64,000 nt of DNA from JAJKIP01 sp037200685 (GTDB lineage: Bacteria > Bacteroidota > Bacteroidia > Chitinophagales > Chitinophagaceae): contig JBBCIG010000011.1 in the NCBI GenBank assembly GCA_037200685.1, positions 124,001-188,000 of the forward strand, given 5' to 3'. Position numbers and translations under genes: made by a program. The notes beneath the pieces are model-generated. The model saw nothing but the letters and a program-made list of their open reading frames with translations. It did not search any database and was not told where the DNA came from. Positions 1-9,002 of the stretch are shown in pieces. Within the stretch, counting starts at the first letter, position 1, and the number at the start of each line of letters is the position of its first letter.

Positions 1-267
1 AAATGCATCGGTCAACTTAACACTGGCGGGTCTGTTATCATCAGGGATGGGGACACGGATGCATCGGCAAAACACAAAAGAACCGAATTGAGTGAGTTTT
101 TCTCAACAAAATTGATCCGGTTCAATAAGTCAAAAGATAAAGGCCTGTCTTTTTTTTCAGGGCAATCAATAAAGGAATTAGCGGGGCTTCATCAAATGGA
201 ATGCGGCGAGATCCGAGATTCAAAAATTACATCTAATACTATTTTTGTATTAAGAAAGAAAGCGTAG
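1..267 (+). CDS. C-terminal end of a class I SAM-dependent methyltransferase (partial)
   Basis: Reading frame 1 is open from the first base to TAG at 265-267, giving 88 residues of a protein whose start lies outside the window. The piece contains a GGSVIIRDGD stretch, typical of the strand and turn after the SAM-binding core of class I methyltransferases, and ends in a beta-rich TSNTIFVLRKKA tail. It lies 6 bp before the next gene, so it is very probably in the same operon. In flexirubin clusters of Bacteroidota a methyltransferase, often the last domain of a trifunctional MMPL transporter/acyltransferase/methyltransferase protein, sits at this place; that is recalled knowledge, and the upstream domains cannot be checked here. 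A role in methylating the pigment head group is an inference. Confidence 0.7.
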   Translation, partial: KCIGQLNTGGSVIIRDGDTDASAKHKRTELSEFFSTKLIRFNKSKDKGLSFFSGQSIKELAGLHQMECGEIRDSKITSNTIFVLRKKA

Positions 268-273
268 TGGGAT

Positions 274-1785
274 ATGAAAAAATTTGACGTGGTGATAATC
301 GGTAGTGGAATGGGCGGCCTGGTATGTGCGGACATATTGGGTCGTGAAGGCTATAGTGTTTGTGTATTGGAAAAAAACAAACAGATAGGCGGTTGTTTAC
401 AAACTTATGTGAGGGATAAAGTAATCTTTGATTCAGGTGTCCATTACCTCGGTGGGTTAGGCAAAGGCCAGAACCTTTACCAGGTATTCAAATACCTTGA
501 CATCATCGATAAGCTGAAGCTGGAGAAAATGGAGGAAGATGTATTTGATAAGATTATTATTGAAAATGATGAAAAAGAATATGTGTACGCACAGGGGTAT
601 GAAAATTTCATTCAGCATTTATTAAAAGATTTCCCTGCTGAAGAAAAGGGCCTGCGTTTGTTCTGCGACAAGATCAAAGAGGTTTGCAGCAAGTTTCCTT
701 TGTATAATTTAAGAAGTGGTGGAGATATGAGCGAAAAAAGCTCCGTGCTGGAAATAGGCGCAAAAGCTTTTATTGAATCGGTTACAAAAGATAAAAAACT
801 ACAAGCAGTCCTGGCGGGCAATAACATGCTGTACGTACTGCAATCGGGCAAAACACCATTCTACGTTCACGCAATGATACTGAACAGTTATATCGAGAGT
901 TCATGGAAATGTATCGATGGTGGTTCTGTTATTGGGAAACTTATCGCAAAAAATATCCGTGAACACGGTGGTGTTATTCATCGCAATACAGAAGTAAAGA
1001 AAATTGTAGTGGAAGAAAAGAAAGTCAGTTCTGTAGAATTAGCAGATGGCTCGCATGTTTATGGAACGCATTTCATTTCTAATATGCACCCCGCAAGAAC
1101 GTTAGACATGACAGATACCGGCCTGATCAAAAATGTATATCGCAGCCGTATCAAAAGTCTTGAAAATTCAATAGGAGGTTTCATTATTAATATTGTATTC
1201 CGGAAAAATTCATTCAACTATGTAAAGCATAATTATTACTACCATAAAGAAGGTCATATCTGGGATATGTCGGCTCATACGGAAGAGAACTGGCCGCTTG
1301 CCTATGCTCTTTTCTTTTCCGCTTCATCGCGGTCAACTGAATATGCGGAGTCAATGACCGTACTGGCTTGCATGCGTTATGACGAAGTAAAGAAATGGAA
1401 TAAAACTTTCAACACTGTATCGTCGGCAGAGAGCAGGGGAGAAGAGTATGAGAATTTTAAAAAACAAAAAGCGGAAGTATTGCTGGATTGTGTCGAAGAA
1501 AAATTTCCGGGCTTACGATCCAGTATTAAAGAATATTATACAGCGACGCCACTTTCTTACCGTGATTATATTGGAAATGATGATGGATCTATGTACGGGA
1601 TCGTGAAAGATTTCAACAATCCGTTGAAAACACTTATTTCGCCACGTACTAAATTGTCAAACCTATATTTGACAGGTCAAAATCTTAATTTACATGGTAT
1701 ATTAGGGGCGACCATGAGCGGGTTGGTAACCTGTACCGCTGTTATGGGAAATGATAGCATTATTAAAAAAGTAAGAGATGCCTAA
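274..1785 (+). CDS. Phytoene-desaturase-like FAD-dependent oxidoreductase of the flexirubin cluster
   Basis: This 503-residue protein begins with a classical Rossmann dinucleotide-binding motif (VVIIGSGMGGLVCAD, residues 6-20), followed by the acidic end of strand two (VLEKN) and the GGCLQTY turn seen in phytoene desaturases and carotenoid isomerases. Near the C-terminus a second FAD-contacting segment reads LYLTGQNLNLHGILGATMSG, as in CrtI/CrtISO. Related flavoproteins are regular members of flexirubin clusters and are thought to act on the polyene chain or the ring; the exact reaction is not known to me. Its stop overlaps the start of the next gene by 8 bp, which supports translational coupling. 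The family is clear; the substrate is inferred from context only. Confidence 0.8.
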   Translation: MKKFDVVIIGSGMGGLVCADILGREGYSVCVLEKNKQIGGCLQTYVRDKVIFDSGVHYLGGLGKGQNLYQVFKYLDIIDKLKLEKMEEDVFDKIIIENDEKEYVYAQGYENFIQHLLKDFPAEEKGLRLFCDKIKEVCSKFPLYNLRSGGDMSEKSSVLEIGAKAFIESVTKDKKLQAVLAGNNMLYVLQSGKTPFYVHAMILNSYIESSWKCIDGGSVIGKLIAKNIREHGGVIHRNTEVKKIVVEEKKVSSVELADGSHVYGTHFISNMHPARTLDMTDTGLIKNVYRSRIKSLENSIGGFIINIVFRKNSFNYVKHNYYYHKEGHIWDMSAHTEENWPLAYALFFSASSRSTEYAESMTVLACMRYDEVKKWNKTFNTVSSAESRGEEYENFKKQKAEVLLDCVEEKFPGLRSSIKEYYTATPLSYRDYIGNDDGSMYGIVKDFNNPLKTLISPRTKLSNLYLTGQNLNLHGILGATMSGLVTCTAVMGNDSIIKKVRDA

Positions 1786-3448
1786 GAAGAGACGAAGAAG
1801 GATATGGAAATGGATTGCATGGATCCTGGGAAGTTTTTTGCTTTTGATCCTGGCCCTTATTATTTACCTGGTGCAGGTGTCAAAAGTAGAACCACCACAT
1901 CCAAAAGATGTCAGCAGCTTAGAATTGCAGCGAACGGAGCCAAGTCCCGGCTTTTATACATTAAAAGATAGTTGGTTCCGGAAAAGTAAAAGTGGCTTAT
2001 ACGAATTATATGTAGAAGGCGATGCCTATGAACGTGGCGTCATCAATGGAAAATTGACAAAAGAGTTGGTGGTGCGCCAGGAAGATCATTTTGTAGAACA
2101 AATCAGCAAGATGGTCCCTTCAAAATTTTACCGGCAGTTTCTTAAATATTTTATTGGCTGGTTTAACCGTCACCTGGATAAAAATGTATCGGAAGAATAC
2201 AAAGAAGAGATTTATGGTATATCAGCATCCGCTTCTGATGAATATAAATGGCTTGGGTCAAATTACCAGCGCCTGTTAAACTATCATGCCGCACATGATA
2301 TTGGCCATGCATTGCAAAACCTCGCATTGGTAGGTTGCACTTCGTTTGGTACATGGAATGGAAGATCGGAAGACAGTTCAATGATCATTGGGCGCAACTT
2401 TGATTTTTATGTGGGTGATAAATTCGCTGAAGATAAAATAGTCGCTTTTTTTAATCCACGGCAGGGTCATAAGTTTATGACGGTGACATGGGGTGGTTTT
2501 ATCGGTGCCGTTTCAGGGATGAATGAAAAAGGCCTTACCGTAACAATCAACGCCGCTAAGTCCAGCACGCCTTCGGGTTCCGCCACTCCTGTTTCAATTG
2601 TTGCAAGGGAAATATTACAATATGCAAAGAATATTGATGAAGCTGTAAAAATTGCCAGGAGCAGGAAAATGTTTGTATCAGAATCATTTCTTGTTGGATC
2701 AGCAGAAGACAATAAAGCGGTCATTATTGAGAAGACGCCGGATGATCTTGATGTGTATGATCCGAATAAGGATTTTATTGTTTGCGCCAATCATTTTCAA
2801 AGTAATAAACTGGGCCCGTCAAAAAGTAATGTAGAACAGAAGAACGAAAGCGCTTCTCCTTACCGCTACGATAGATTGATGGAACTGCTCAATGCGAATG
2901 GCAAGAACAGTGTTCAGAAAACAGTTAATATCTTAAGAGATCAGAAAGGATTGCACAATGCGGATATCGGCATGGGAAATGAAAAAGCCATCAACCAGTT
3001 AATAGCGCACCATTCCATTGTATTTGAACCTCAAAAATTATTAGTGTGGGTATCAACTTCTCCCTGGCAACTCGGGCAATATGTTGCGTATGACCTGAAC
3101 AAAGTTTTTGCTTTAAAAGGTATGAAGCAGGATAGAGAAATTTCAGACAGCAACCTTACCATCGCCGCAGATTCTTTTTTATTAACTTCAGCATATAAAA
3201 AATTTGAAGCCTTCAGGAATTTCAAACAACGGATTGCGGATGATGGAGAAATAAATGTCGATAGCCTTGTCGCAACTAATCCTGGATATTATCATACGTA
3301 TGTGTTAGCCGGGGATTATTGTTATGATCATAAGCAATTTGAAAAAGCTTTGTATTTTTATCAGCAGGCGTTAACCAAAGTAATCGCTACGAAAAAAGAA
3401 AAAGATCATATCGATGACCGGATTAAGAAACTAAAAAATAAAGGCTGA
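1778..3448 (+). CDS. Membrane-anchored C45-family (penicillin acyltransferase-like) Ntn hydrolase
   Basis: The 556-residue protein starts with a basic stretch (KKRRRR) and one membrane segment (about residues 11-32), so most of it should lie on the far side of the inner membrane. The central part matches the C45/AAT family: a GCTSFGTWNG segment offers the expected nucleophile Cys, preceded by Gly, and a downstream IIGRNFDF stretch matches the conserved R-N-x-D-F pattern. The last 60 residues look like one TPR-type helical pair (YFYQQALTKV). C45 enzymes form or cleave amide and ester bonds after self-processing at the Cys. In a flexirubin cluster a plausible job is joining the aryl polyene acid to its dialkylresorcinol partner, but this is inference. 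It is coupled by overlap to the gene before it and followed 4 bp later by acpS. Confidence 0.75.
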   Translation: MPKKRRRRIWKWIAWILGSFLLLILALIIYLVQVSKVEPPHPKDVSSLELQRTEPSPGFYTLKDSWFRKSKSGLYELYVEGDAYERGVINGKLTKELVVRQEDHFVEQISKMVPSKFYRQFLKYFIGWFNRHLDKNVSEEYKEEIYGISASASDEYKWLGSNYQRLLNYHAAHDIGHALQNLALVGCTSFGTWNGRSEDSSMIIGRNFDFYVGDKFAEDKIVAFFNPRQGHKFMTVTWGGFIGAVSGMNEKGLTVTINAAKSSTPSGSATPVSIVAREILQYAKNIDEAVKIARSRKMFVSESFLVGSAEDNKAVIIEKTPDDLDVYDPNKDFIVCANHFQSNKLGPSKSNVEQKNESASPYRYDRLMELLNANGKNSVQKTVNILRDQKGLHNADIGMGNEKAINQLIAHHSIVFEPQKLLVWVSTSPWQLGQYVAYDLNKVFALKGMKQDREISDSNLTIAADSFLLTSAYKKFEAFRNFKQRIADDGEINVDSLVATNPGYYHTYVLAGDYCYDHKQFEKALYFYQQALTKVIATKKEKDHIDDRIKKLKNKG

Positions 3449-3452
3449 CAAT

Positions 3453-3827
3453 ATGATCACCGGGCTAGGTATTGACCTGATAGAAGTAGAACGGGTGGCT
3501 ATGAAAATAGCCAAGGAGGCCGGGTTCAGGGAACTGGTTTTTTCTCAAAATGAAATTAACTACTGCGAAAAGAAAGCGAATAAGTTTGAGCATTATGCGG
3601 CACGTTTCGCAGCGAAAGAAGCTTTTCTCAAAGCGATAGGCACCGGTTGGAAAAGCGGTACAGCTTTTAATGAAATTGAAATAATAAATAATAAAGAGGG
3701 CAAGCCTGAAATTTCTTTTCTTGGTAAAACAATAGAAACTATTGCAGAAATGAAGATTGGAAAAATTTTGGTTTCTCTTTCACACCTTAAAACAGTGGCA
3801 TCCGCCGTAGTAATAATTGAATCCTGA
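3453..3827 (+). CDS. acpS: Holo-ACP synthase (4'-phosphopantetheinyl transferase, AcpS type)
   Basis: At 124 residues this has the usual AcpS length. It carries both family motifs: GIDLIEVERV near the N-terminus (Asp8 is the expected Mg ligand) and FAAKEAFLKAIGTG, followed by the SLSH segment near the end. The enzyme moves the 4'-phosphopantetheine arm of CoA to the serine of an acyl carrier protein. The natural client here is the dedicated ACP at 15569-15826. The stop codon overlaps the start of the following ligase gene (TGATG), so the two are translationally coupled. Whether this is the only AcpS of the cell or a cluster-specific second copy cannot be judged from this window. Confidence 0.88.
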   Translation: MITGLGIDLIEVERVAMKIAKEAGFRELVFSQNEINYCEKKANKFEHYAARFAAKEAFLKAIGTGWKSGTAFNEIEIINNKEGKPEISFLGKTIETIAEMKIGKILVSLSHLKTVASAVVIIES

Positions 3828-5122
3828 TGATATTTTCTCCCGAATCAGCCTACCAGCCAAAAGATGAAATAAAAATAATGCAGGAAAAAAAACTGCGGGA
3901 ACTGGTGCATTACGTTAGTAAGCATTCTCCTTTTTATAAAGAATTATTTGCGGCAAATAATATCAAGGCTGATGATATCAGGACGTTAGATGATCTCAAA
4001 AAAATCCCTGTTTCCGTTAAAGAACATTTGCAGCAAAGCAATGATGCTTTTTTATGCGTAGGCCGTGATAAAATAATTGAATATAGTTCCACTTCAGGCA
4101 CACTCGGTAAACCGGTAACCATCGCTCTTACAGAAAATGACCTGAACAGGTTAAGCTACAATGAGTATTTATCATTCACCTGCGCCGGCGGATCTGCTGC
4201 TGATATTTACCAATTGATGCTTACATTGGACCGCCAGTTTATGGCGGGCATCGCTTATTATTCTGGTTTACGAAAAATGGGAGCAGGTATTATCCGTTTA
4301 GGCCCCGGCGCACCATCATTGCAATGGGAAACTATTTTTCGCCTTCAACCAACAGCTATTGTCGCTGTGCCTTCTTTTATTCTTAAATTAATCCAGTTTG
4401 CCAAAGAACATAATATTGATATAAATAAAAGCTCTGTACGAAAAGCTATTTGTATCGGGGAAAATATCCGCAACACTGATTTTTCGTTGAGCTTGCTTGG
4501 GAAAAAAATTACGGAGGCATGGAATATTGAATTGTATTCCACTTATGCATCTACGGAAATGCAAACAGCATTTACGGAATGCAGTGAATTTAAAGGTGGC
4601 CATATGCAGCCGGAGCTGATCATCCTGGAAATGCTGGATGAAAACAATCAACCCGTTGCGGCGGGTGAACCGGGTGAAGTTACAATCACGACATTAGGAG
4701 TAGAAGGAATGCCATTACTTCGTTATAAGACAGGTGATATATGTTCGTATTTTGATGAACCCTGTGCTTGCGGACGTAACAGTTTGCGTTTATCTTCCGT
4801 GCTGGGCCGTAAAAAGCAGATGATAAAATATAAAGGAACGACATTGTATCCCCCGGCACTTTTTGATATCCTGAATGAAATGGAAGATGTAAAAGATTTT
4901 GTAGCGGAAGTATATTCCAATGAAATGGGAACGGATGAAGTGCTGATTCATATAGTGCCATTTGATAATTCAGAAGAATGTAACCGAAAGATCAGGGCGA
5001 ATTTACAAGCGAGGTTGCGGGTAATACCTCATATAAAATATACAACCATTGAAGAAGTTCAAAAAATGCAAATGCCGGAAGCAGGAAGAAAGATCATCCG
5101 GTTTATCGACCGGCGTAGTTAA
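3827..5122 (+). CDS. AMP-dependent acyl ligase, phenylacetate-CoA ligase (PaaK)-like
   Basis: This 431-residue adenylating enzyme has the phosphate-binding loop STSGTLGKPV (around residues 90-100), the YSTYASTEMQ motif, the TTLGVEGMPLLRYKTGD segment that contains the ribose-binding Asp, and a zinc-binding-like CACGR turn, all as in PaaK-type ligases. In aryl polyene/flexirubin biosynthesis such an enzyme activates the aromatic starter acid, here probably 4-coumarate made by the tyrosine ammonia-lyase at 11850-13427, and loads it on CoA or ACP. Its stop codon overlaps by 4 bp the stop codon of the convergent gene on the other strand, so no terminator fits between them. Substrate assignment is by context. 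Confidence 0.83.
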   Translation: MIFSPESAYQPKDEIKIMQEKKLRELVHYVSKHSPFYKELFAANNIKADDIRTLDDLKKIPVSVKEHLQQSNDAFLCVGRDKIIEYSSTSGTLGKPVTIALTENDLNRLSYNEYLSFTCAGGSAADIYQLMLTLDRQFMAGIAYYSGLRKMGAGIIRLGPGAPSLQWETIFRLQPTAIVAVPSFILKLIQFAKEHNIDINKSSVRKAICIGENIRNTDFSLSLLGKKITEAWNIELYSTYASTEMQTAFTECSEFKGGHMQPELIILEMLDENNQPVAAGEPGEVTITTLGVEGMPLLRYKTGDICSYFDEPCACGRNSLRLSSVLGRKKQMIKYKGTTLYPPALFDILNEMEDVKDFVAEVYSNEMGTDEVLIHIVPFDNSEECNRKIRANLQARLRVIPHIKYTTIEEVQKMQMPEAGRKIIRFIDRRS

Positions 5123-5871
5123 TTCGCCATTGTATTCGGCTGTTGCTGTGTTTTACTTTGCTCAATAGCCACCATAATCGTTTCCATCATTTCATCGTTA
5201 CTAAGGTTATAGTCTATTTGTAACGGCTCTTTAAATTTCACTGAAAGCTGTGTATGCCTCTTTTTTATTTTCAATCCTTTTTTATCAAAAGCGATATTAA
5301 ACCCGCTAATAACAATCGGTATTATAATTGGTTTCGTTTGCTTAATGAGTAAAACTGTTCCTTTTCTTCCCGGCGCAAAAGGGGCGGTAGTACCCTGCGG
5401 AAAATTAATAACCCAACTGCTTCTCAATGCTCTTTCTATTTTTCTTGTATCAGAAGGATCTAATCCTTTGCGCACTTCCGTACTTCCTTCATTCCATGCC
5501 CGTCTTACAGTGATAGATCCCGCCAATTGGAATAAACGGGTTACCCAACTTTTTTTCATTGTCTCCGCAGCGGATACGAAAAAAACATTGGTAAAAGGAT
5601 TTAATAAATAATAAGGAACTCCCAACCGGTTTTGTTTTCTCCATTTTACAGCGCAAAAAATATGGAGGAATGTAATGACTTCCGCGAAATAAGTCTGGTG
5701 ATTACTTACGAATAAAACATTTTTTTTTGGAAGATTTTTGATATGCTCTGTGCCTTCGATCTTGAGCTTATTAATTATCATAAGCCTGGGATAAAAAGCA
5801 GATCCGACAATCGCATATACGATAGCCCTTACCAGCCTGATATCTTTTAGCTTATCAAAGAATTTACTCAT
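5119..5871 (-). CDS. PlsC-type 1-acylglycerol-3-phosphate acyltransferase-like protein
   Basis: This 250-residue protein matches the LPLAT/PlsC family: a block I motif VLFVSNHQTYFAEV, an FPQGTTAPF block III variant of the usual FPEGTR, and a later TKPIIIPIVISGF stretch. The usual H-x4-D catalytic motif is altered (H-QTYFA-E), which I note without concluding that it is inactive. Similar acyltransferases are recurrent in flexirubin clusters, where they may esterify the pigment or supply its acyl chain. It is convergent with the ligase gene, with overlapping stops, and lies 36 bp downstream of a secreted hydrolase gene on the same strand. A general phospholipid role is the alternative. Confidence 0.75.
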   Translation of the reverse strand: MSKFFDKLKDIRLVRAIVYAIVGSAFYPRLMIINKLKIEGTEHIKNLPKKNVLFVSNHQTYFAEVITFLHIFCAVKWRKQNRLGVPYYLLNPFTNVFFVSAAETMKKSWVTRLFQLAGSITVRRAWNEGSTEVRKGLDPSDTRKIERALRSSWVINFPQGTTAPFAPGRKGTVLLIKQTKPIIIPIVISGFNIAFDKKGLKIKKRHTQLSVKFKEPLQIDYNLSNDEMMETIMVAIEQSKTQQQPNTMAN

Positions 5872-5907
5872 GTTGCAATAATGTGCGAATAAGCAATACT
5901 AGTTATT

Positions 5908-7107
5908 TTAATTGGCTTGAAGTAATCCCTGTGTAAATGGTGTCCCGTTTAAATAATGGTTATAGAAATCAATTATATAATTGTTTATCAGCGTAATATT
6001 TTTTGTATTATCACCTTCCCCCACCAGCGCTTTCATCTTTTCATTGATTTTTACAGGGAAAATGGAGCAGTCGCTAAAAATAAAATGCCTTGAATTTTTA
6101 ATATTAAATGAATAGAAGGGCGTTGTCTTCGCATAGATCACTTTATTCGCAATCCCCCACAAAGGATAACTGTCACTTTGTAAAAGCATAAAAGGTTTTT
6201 TCATTTCTTTTGTATACAAATCGCCAAATTGAAAACAATCTAAATTTATTCCTGCTTTCATCATGGGATCTACATAACAAAGTTGCCCTGCCACCGCGCC
6301 ACCCACGGATTGTCCCATGGTGCCAACTCTTGAAAAGTCCATTTTACCATACAACCTGCTGTTTATAGATACCCTGTTTATTCTTTCTAATGTATCTCTT
6401 ACAAATTGCACATCCTTTGTCCATAAATCAACGCTTTGGTCAAATACTTTCATGCCTCTTAAATAGGCGCTTAAAATCCGGTTCACTTGTCTTTGATTAG
6501 TGGTATCCGGGTTTTTTTTATGCATAAACTCTACCGCTTTCCATTGCAAATACGCTTTCGTCATCCGGAACTTCTTCAATTTTATAATCTCACCGTCGGC
6601 TGTATTTGTAATCACCTGGTCATAAGGATGAGTAATGCTTACCACGATGTAGCCATGACTTGCCAGGTTTTCCATTAAGGCTGTATAAAAATCATCGAGG
6701 CCAAAATAAAAACCCGGGGAAAAAAATATCAAAGGAAAATTCGTCCGTTTTTTTGAAACAGGAATATTCTCATACGAAAAAGTTTTATAACTTTTCAGGC
6801 TATCAAAAAAACTTTTATCGTCATTAAATATCTTGTAGTTTTCCCACAATGTTTGCGAACTGTAATCTTTTAAATAAAGATTTTCGGTTTCTCCTTTTAC
6901 ATCGGAAGGATACCACATTTTAACCTGTAACCTTCTTTTGTCGCCCCACTTTAATGTTAGTTTTTCTTTACGGCTTTTATCAGTAAAAAATAAGTTTTCT
7001 GTTCCTACGAAATATTCACCTGTTGGTTTTGGCAAAAAAGTGCGGGACTGGGCCAGGCCATCATTTACGAATGCGATAAGAATAAGAAGAAGAAATCTCT
7101 TTTCCAT
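5908..7107 (-). CDS. Secreted alpha/beta hydrolase, platelet-activating-factor acetylhydrolase-like
   Basis: I choose the ATG whose codon ends at 7107 because the protein then opens with a clean signal peptide (MEKRFLLLILIAFVNDGLAQ); an in-frame ATG 21 bp further upstream would precede it with MRAIKFS. The mature part has an alpha/beta hydrolase core: FPLIFFSPG (oxyanion strand), SHGYIVVSITHPYDQ, the nucleophile elbow GTMGQSVGGAVAG with serine in GQSVGG, and an SRHFIFSD segment that may give the catalytic His. This fits the family of PAF acetylhydrolases and related esterases. Lying inside the pigment cluster but on the other strand, it could be an exported esterase; its substrate is unknown. 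Confidence 0.72.
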   Translation of the reverse strand: MEKRFLLLILIAFVNDGLAQSRTFLPKPTGEYFVGTENLFFTDKSRKEKLTLKWGDKRRLQVKMWYPSDVKGETENLYLKDYSSQTLWENYKIFNDDKSFFDSLKSYKTFSYENIPVSKKRTNFPLIFFSPGFYFGLDDFYTALMENLASHGYIVVSITHPYDQVITNTADGEIIKLKKFRMTKAYLQWKAVEFMHKKNPDTTNQRQVNRILSAYLRGMKVFDQSVDLWTKDVQFVRDTLERINRVSINSRLYGKMDFSRVGTMGQSVGGAVAGQLCYVDPMMKAGINLDCFQFGDLYTKEMKKPFMLLQSDSYPLWGIANKVIYAKTTPFYSFNIKNSRHFIFSDCSIFPVKINEKMKALVGEGDNTKNITLINNYIIDFYNHYLNGTPFTQGLLQAN

Positions 7108-7253
7108 ACTGAACTTAATTGCCCGCACAATTTAGATAAAAATTCATACCATCGCTTGTTACTTTGTATTCATCTGCTCAAAGAAGTTGGTGTGGGTTAA
7201 GATTTTCCGGGTAGTAGAGCTACTTATTTTTATATTTATAAAAAAAATACTTT

Positions 7254-8960
7254 ATGCAGCAGCAATATGATGTAGTTGTACTTGGCGGCGGCCTTGCAGG
7301 ACTTACACTTTCATTGCAACTTAAAAATGCAAAACCTGACCTTTCTATCCTGGTATTGGAAAGAAGGGAAACAGAAGCTGCTACTGCTGCGCATAAAGTT
7401 GGTGAATCAACCGTTGAACTTGGTACGCATTATTTACGGGAGGTATTAGATATAAAAGCTTATTTGGAAGAACATGAACTTCCAAAACATGGCCTGCGTT
7501 TTTTCTTTAAATCACATACAAAAGATAATATAGCAAGCCGTGTAGAATTAGGCCCGCGGTTACGGTTACCTGTACCCAGCCATCAATTAGATAGGGGAAC
7601 ACTTGAAAATTACATGATGCGGTTGACCAGGGAAAAAGGAACTGATTTAGTACTCGGCGCCAAAGTTTCTAATGTTGAACTTTCGAAAGAAGCCGGTCAC
7701 CAGGTTTCTTATATTAAAGGAGGTGAGGAAATTACTGTTCAATGTCGCTGGGTAGCCGATGCATCAGGAAGGGCCAGTGTGTTGAAACGTAAGCTGCAAT
7801 TTCAAAAACCAATGGAGCATCATACAAATGCTGCATGGTGGAGACTGAAAGGCGTGATTGATATCGATACCTGGACGGACGATAAAGAATGGCAATCGTA
7901 TCTCGAACCGGGTTTACGCTATTTAAGTACGGTGCACTTTATGGATAGCGGCTACTGGTTATGGGTAATCCCGCTCGGTTCTAAAAATACAAGTATCGGT
8001 ATTGTCGCTGATCCGGCCATACATCCATTCGAAACATACAATACGTACGAAAAAGCGGTAGAATGGATGAAACAAAATGAACCATTAGCTTATAAAATGC
8101 TGGAGCCGTTGGGACAGGGAGATGGCCTGATGGATTTTAAAATTTTAAAACATTATGCGCATCATACAGAAAGAATTTATTCAACAGACCGCTGGGCGAC
8201 CACGGGTGAATCGGGCCCTTTTTTAGATCCGCTGTATTCACCGGGTACTGATTTTATCGCCATGAATAATTGCTGGCTCAGCGATCTTATTTTGCGTGAC
8301 ATGGCCGGGGAAGATATTACAGGCCGTGTTTCCATTTACGAGCAATGTCATCTTGCGTTAGTGGATAGCTGGATACCAGTTTATCAAAACAAATACCTGC
8401 TGATGGGAAATACCCAGATCATGGTGATAAAGATTTTCTGGGATTGGGCGATTTATTGGGCGGTGCCTTCGCATTTGTTCGCTAACAAAGCTTTCACCAA
8501 TCTTAAAGTATTGAAAGCGCTTTTTTCCGCACCCGGTTCTCCCGGCAGGAAGTTTGGGCAACTGCATAAAATAATGCAGGACCTCTTCCTGGAATGGCTG
8601 CCTTTTGAAAATAAAATTTTCTCCAATCGCTACATTGATCCTTTTGATCTCGCTGTGTTAAGAAAATTCCAGGCGGAAATCGAAGTACAGCATGGGCCGG
8701 AGGAAATCGTAGCACAGATAGAAAAAAACATAGCGATACTGGAACAATTGGCTGTCGCAATCTTCAGGTTGGTAAGCGCCGAGGTGAATGGAACATCACC
8801 GGATATAAAAGTCAACCCTTATACAATTAACCTTGGTAAAAAAGAAAATGCAATCGCATTGGATACGGAAAGTGCAAATGCGATTGCTCCTGATCCTTCT
8901 ATTACAAAAGATGTAGACGTGATGTGGTTTTATCCCAAACCCGCGATGAAGGCTGTATAA
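7254..8960 (+). CDS. Flavin-dependent halogenase-like oxidoreductase
   Basis: A 568-residue FAD protein. The N-terminus carries the GxGxxG motif (VVVLGGGLAGLTL, residues 7-19), then a KVGESTVELG segment at about 48-57 and a GYWLWVIPLG segment around residue 235. The latter contains the W-x-W-x-I-P signature of flavin-dependent halogenases such as PrnA and RebH. A TGESGPFLDPLYSPG motif follows, typical of the FAD-binding second half of these enzymes. Chlorinated flexirubins are known, so ring halogenation is a reasonable hypothesis; but related enzymes without halogenase activity are common in these clusters, and some are plain hydroxylases. It has its own upstream gap of about 125 bp and is followed by the DUF1702 gene. 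Confidence 0.75.
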   Translation: MQQQYDVVVLGGGLAGLTLSLQLKNAKPDLSILVLERRETEAATAAHKVGESTVELGTHYLREVLDIKAYLEEHELPKHGLRFFFKSHTKDNIASRVELGPRLRLPVPSHQLDRGTLENYMMRLTREKGTDLVLGAKVSNVELSKEAGHQVSYIKGGEEITVQCRWVADASGRASVLKRKLQFQKPMEHHTNAAWWRLKGVIDIDTWTDDKEWQSYLEPGLRYLSTVHFMDSGYWLWVIPLGSKNTSIGIVADPAIHPFETYNTYEKAVEWMKQNEPLAYKMLEPLGQGDGLMDFKILKHYAHHTERIYSTDRWATTGESGPFLDPLYSPGTDFIAMNNCWLSDLILRDMAGEDITGRVSIYEQCHLALVDSWIPVYQNKYLLMGNTQIMVIKIFWDWAIYWAVPSHLFANKAFTNLKVLKALFSAPGSPGRKFGQLHKIMQDLFLEWLPFENKIFSNRYIDPFDLAVLRKFQAEIEVQHGPEEIVAQIEKNIAILEQLAVAIFRLVSAEVNGTSPDIKVNPYTINLGKKENAIALDTESANAIAPDPSITKDVDVMWFYPKPAMKAV

Positions 8961-9002
8961 TGGTTAATAAATTTTGATCACTGCGATTACCAGGACAGGA
9001 AA

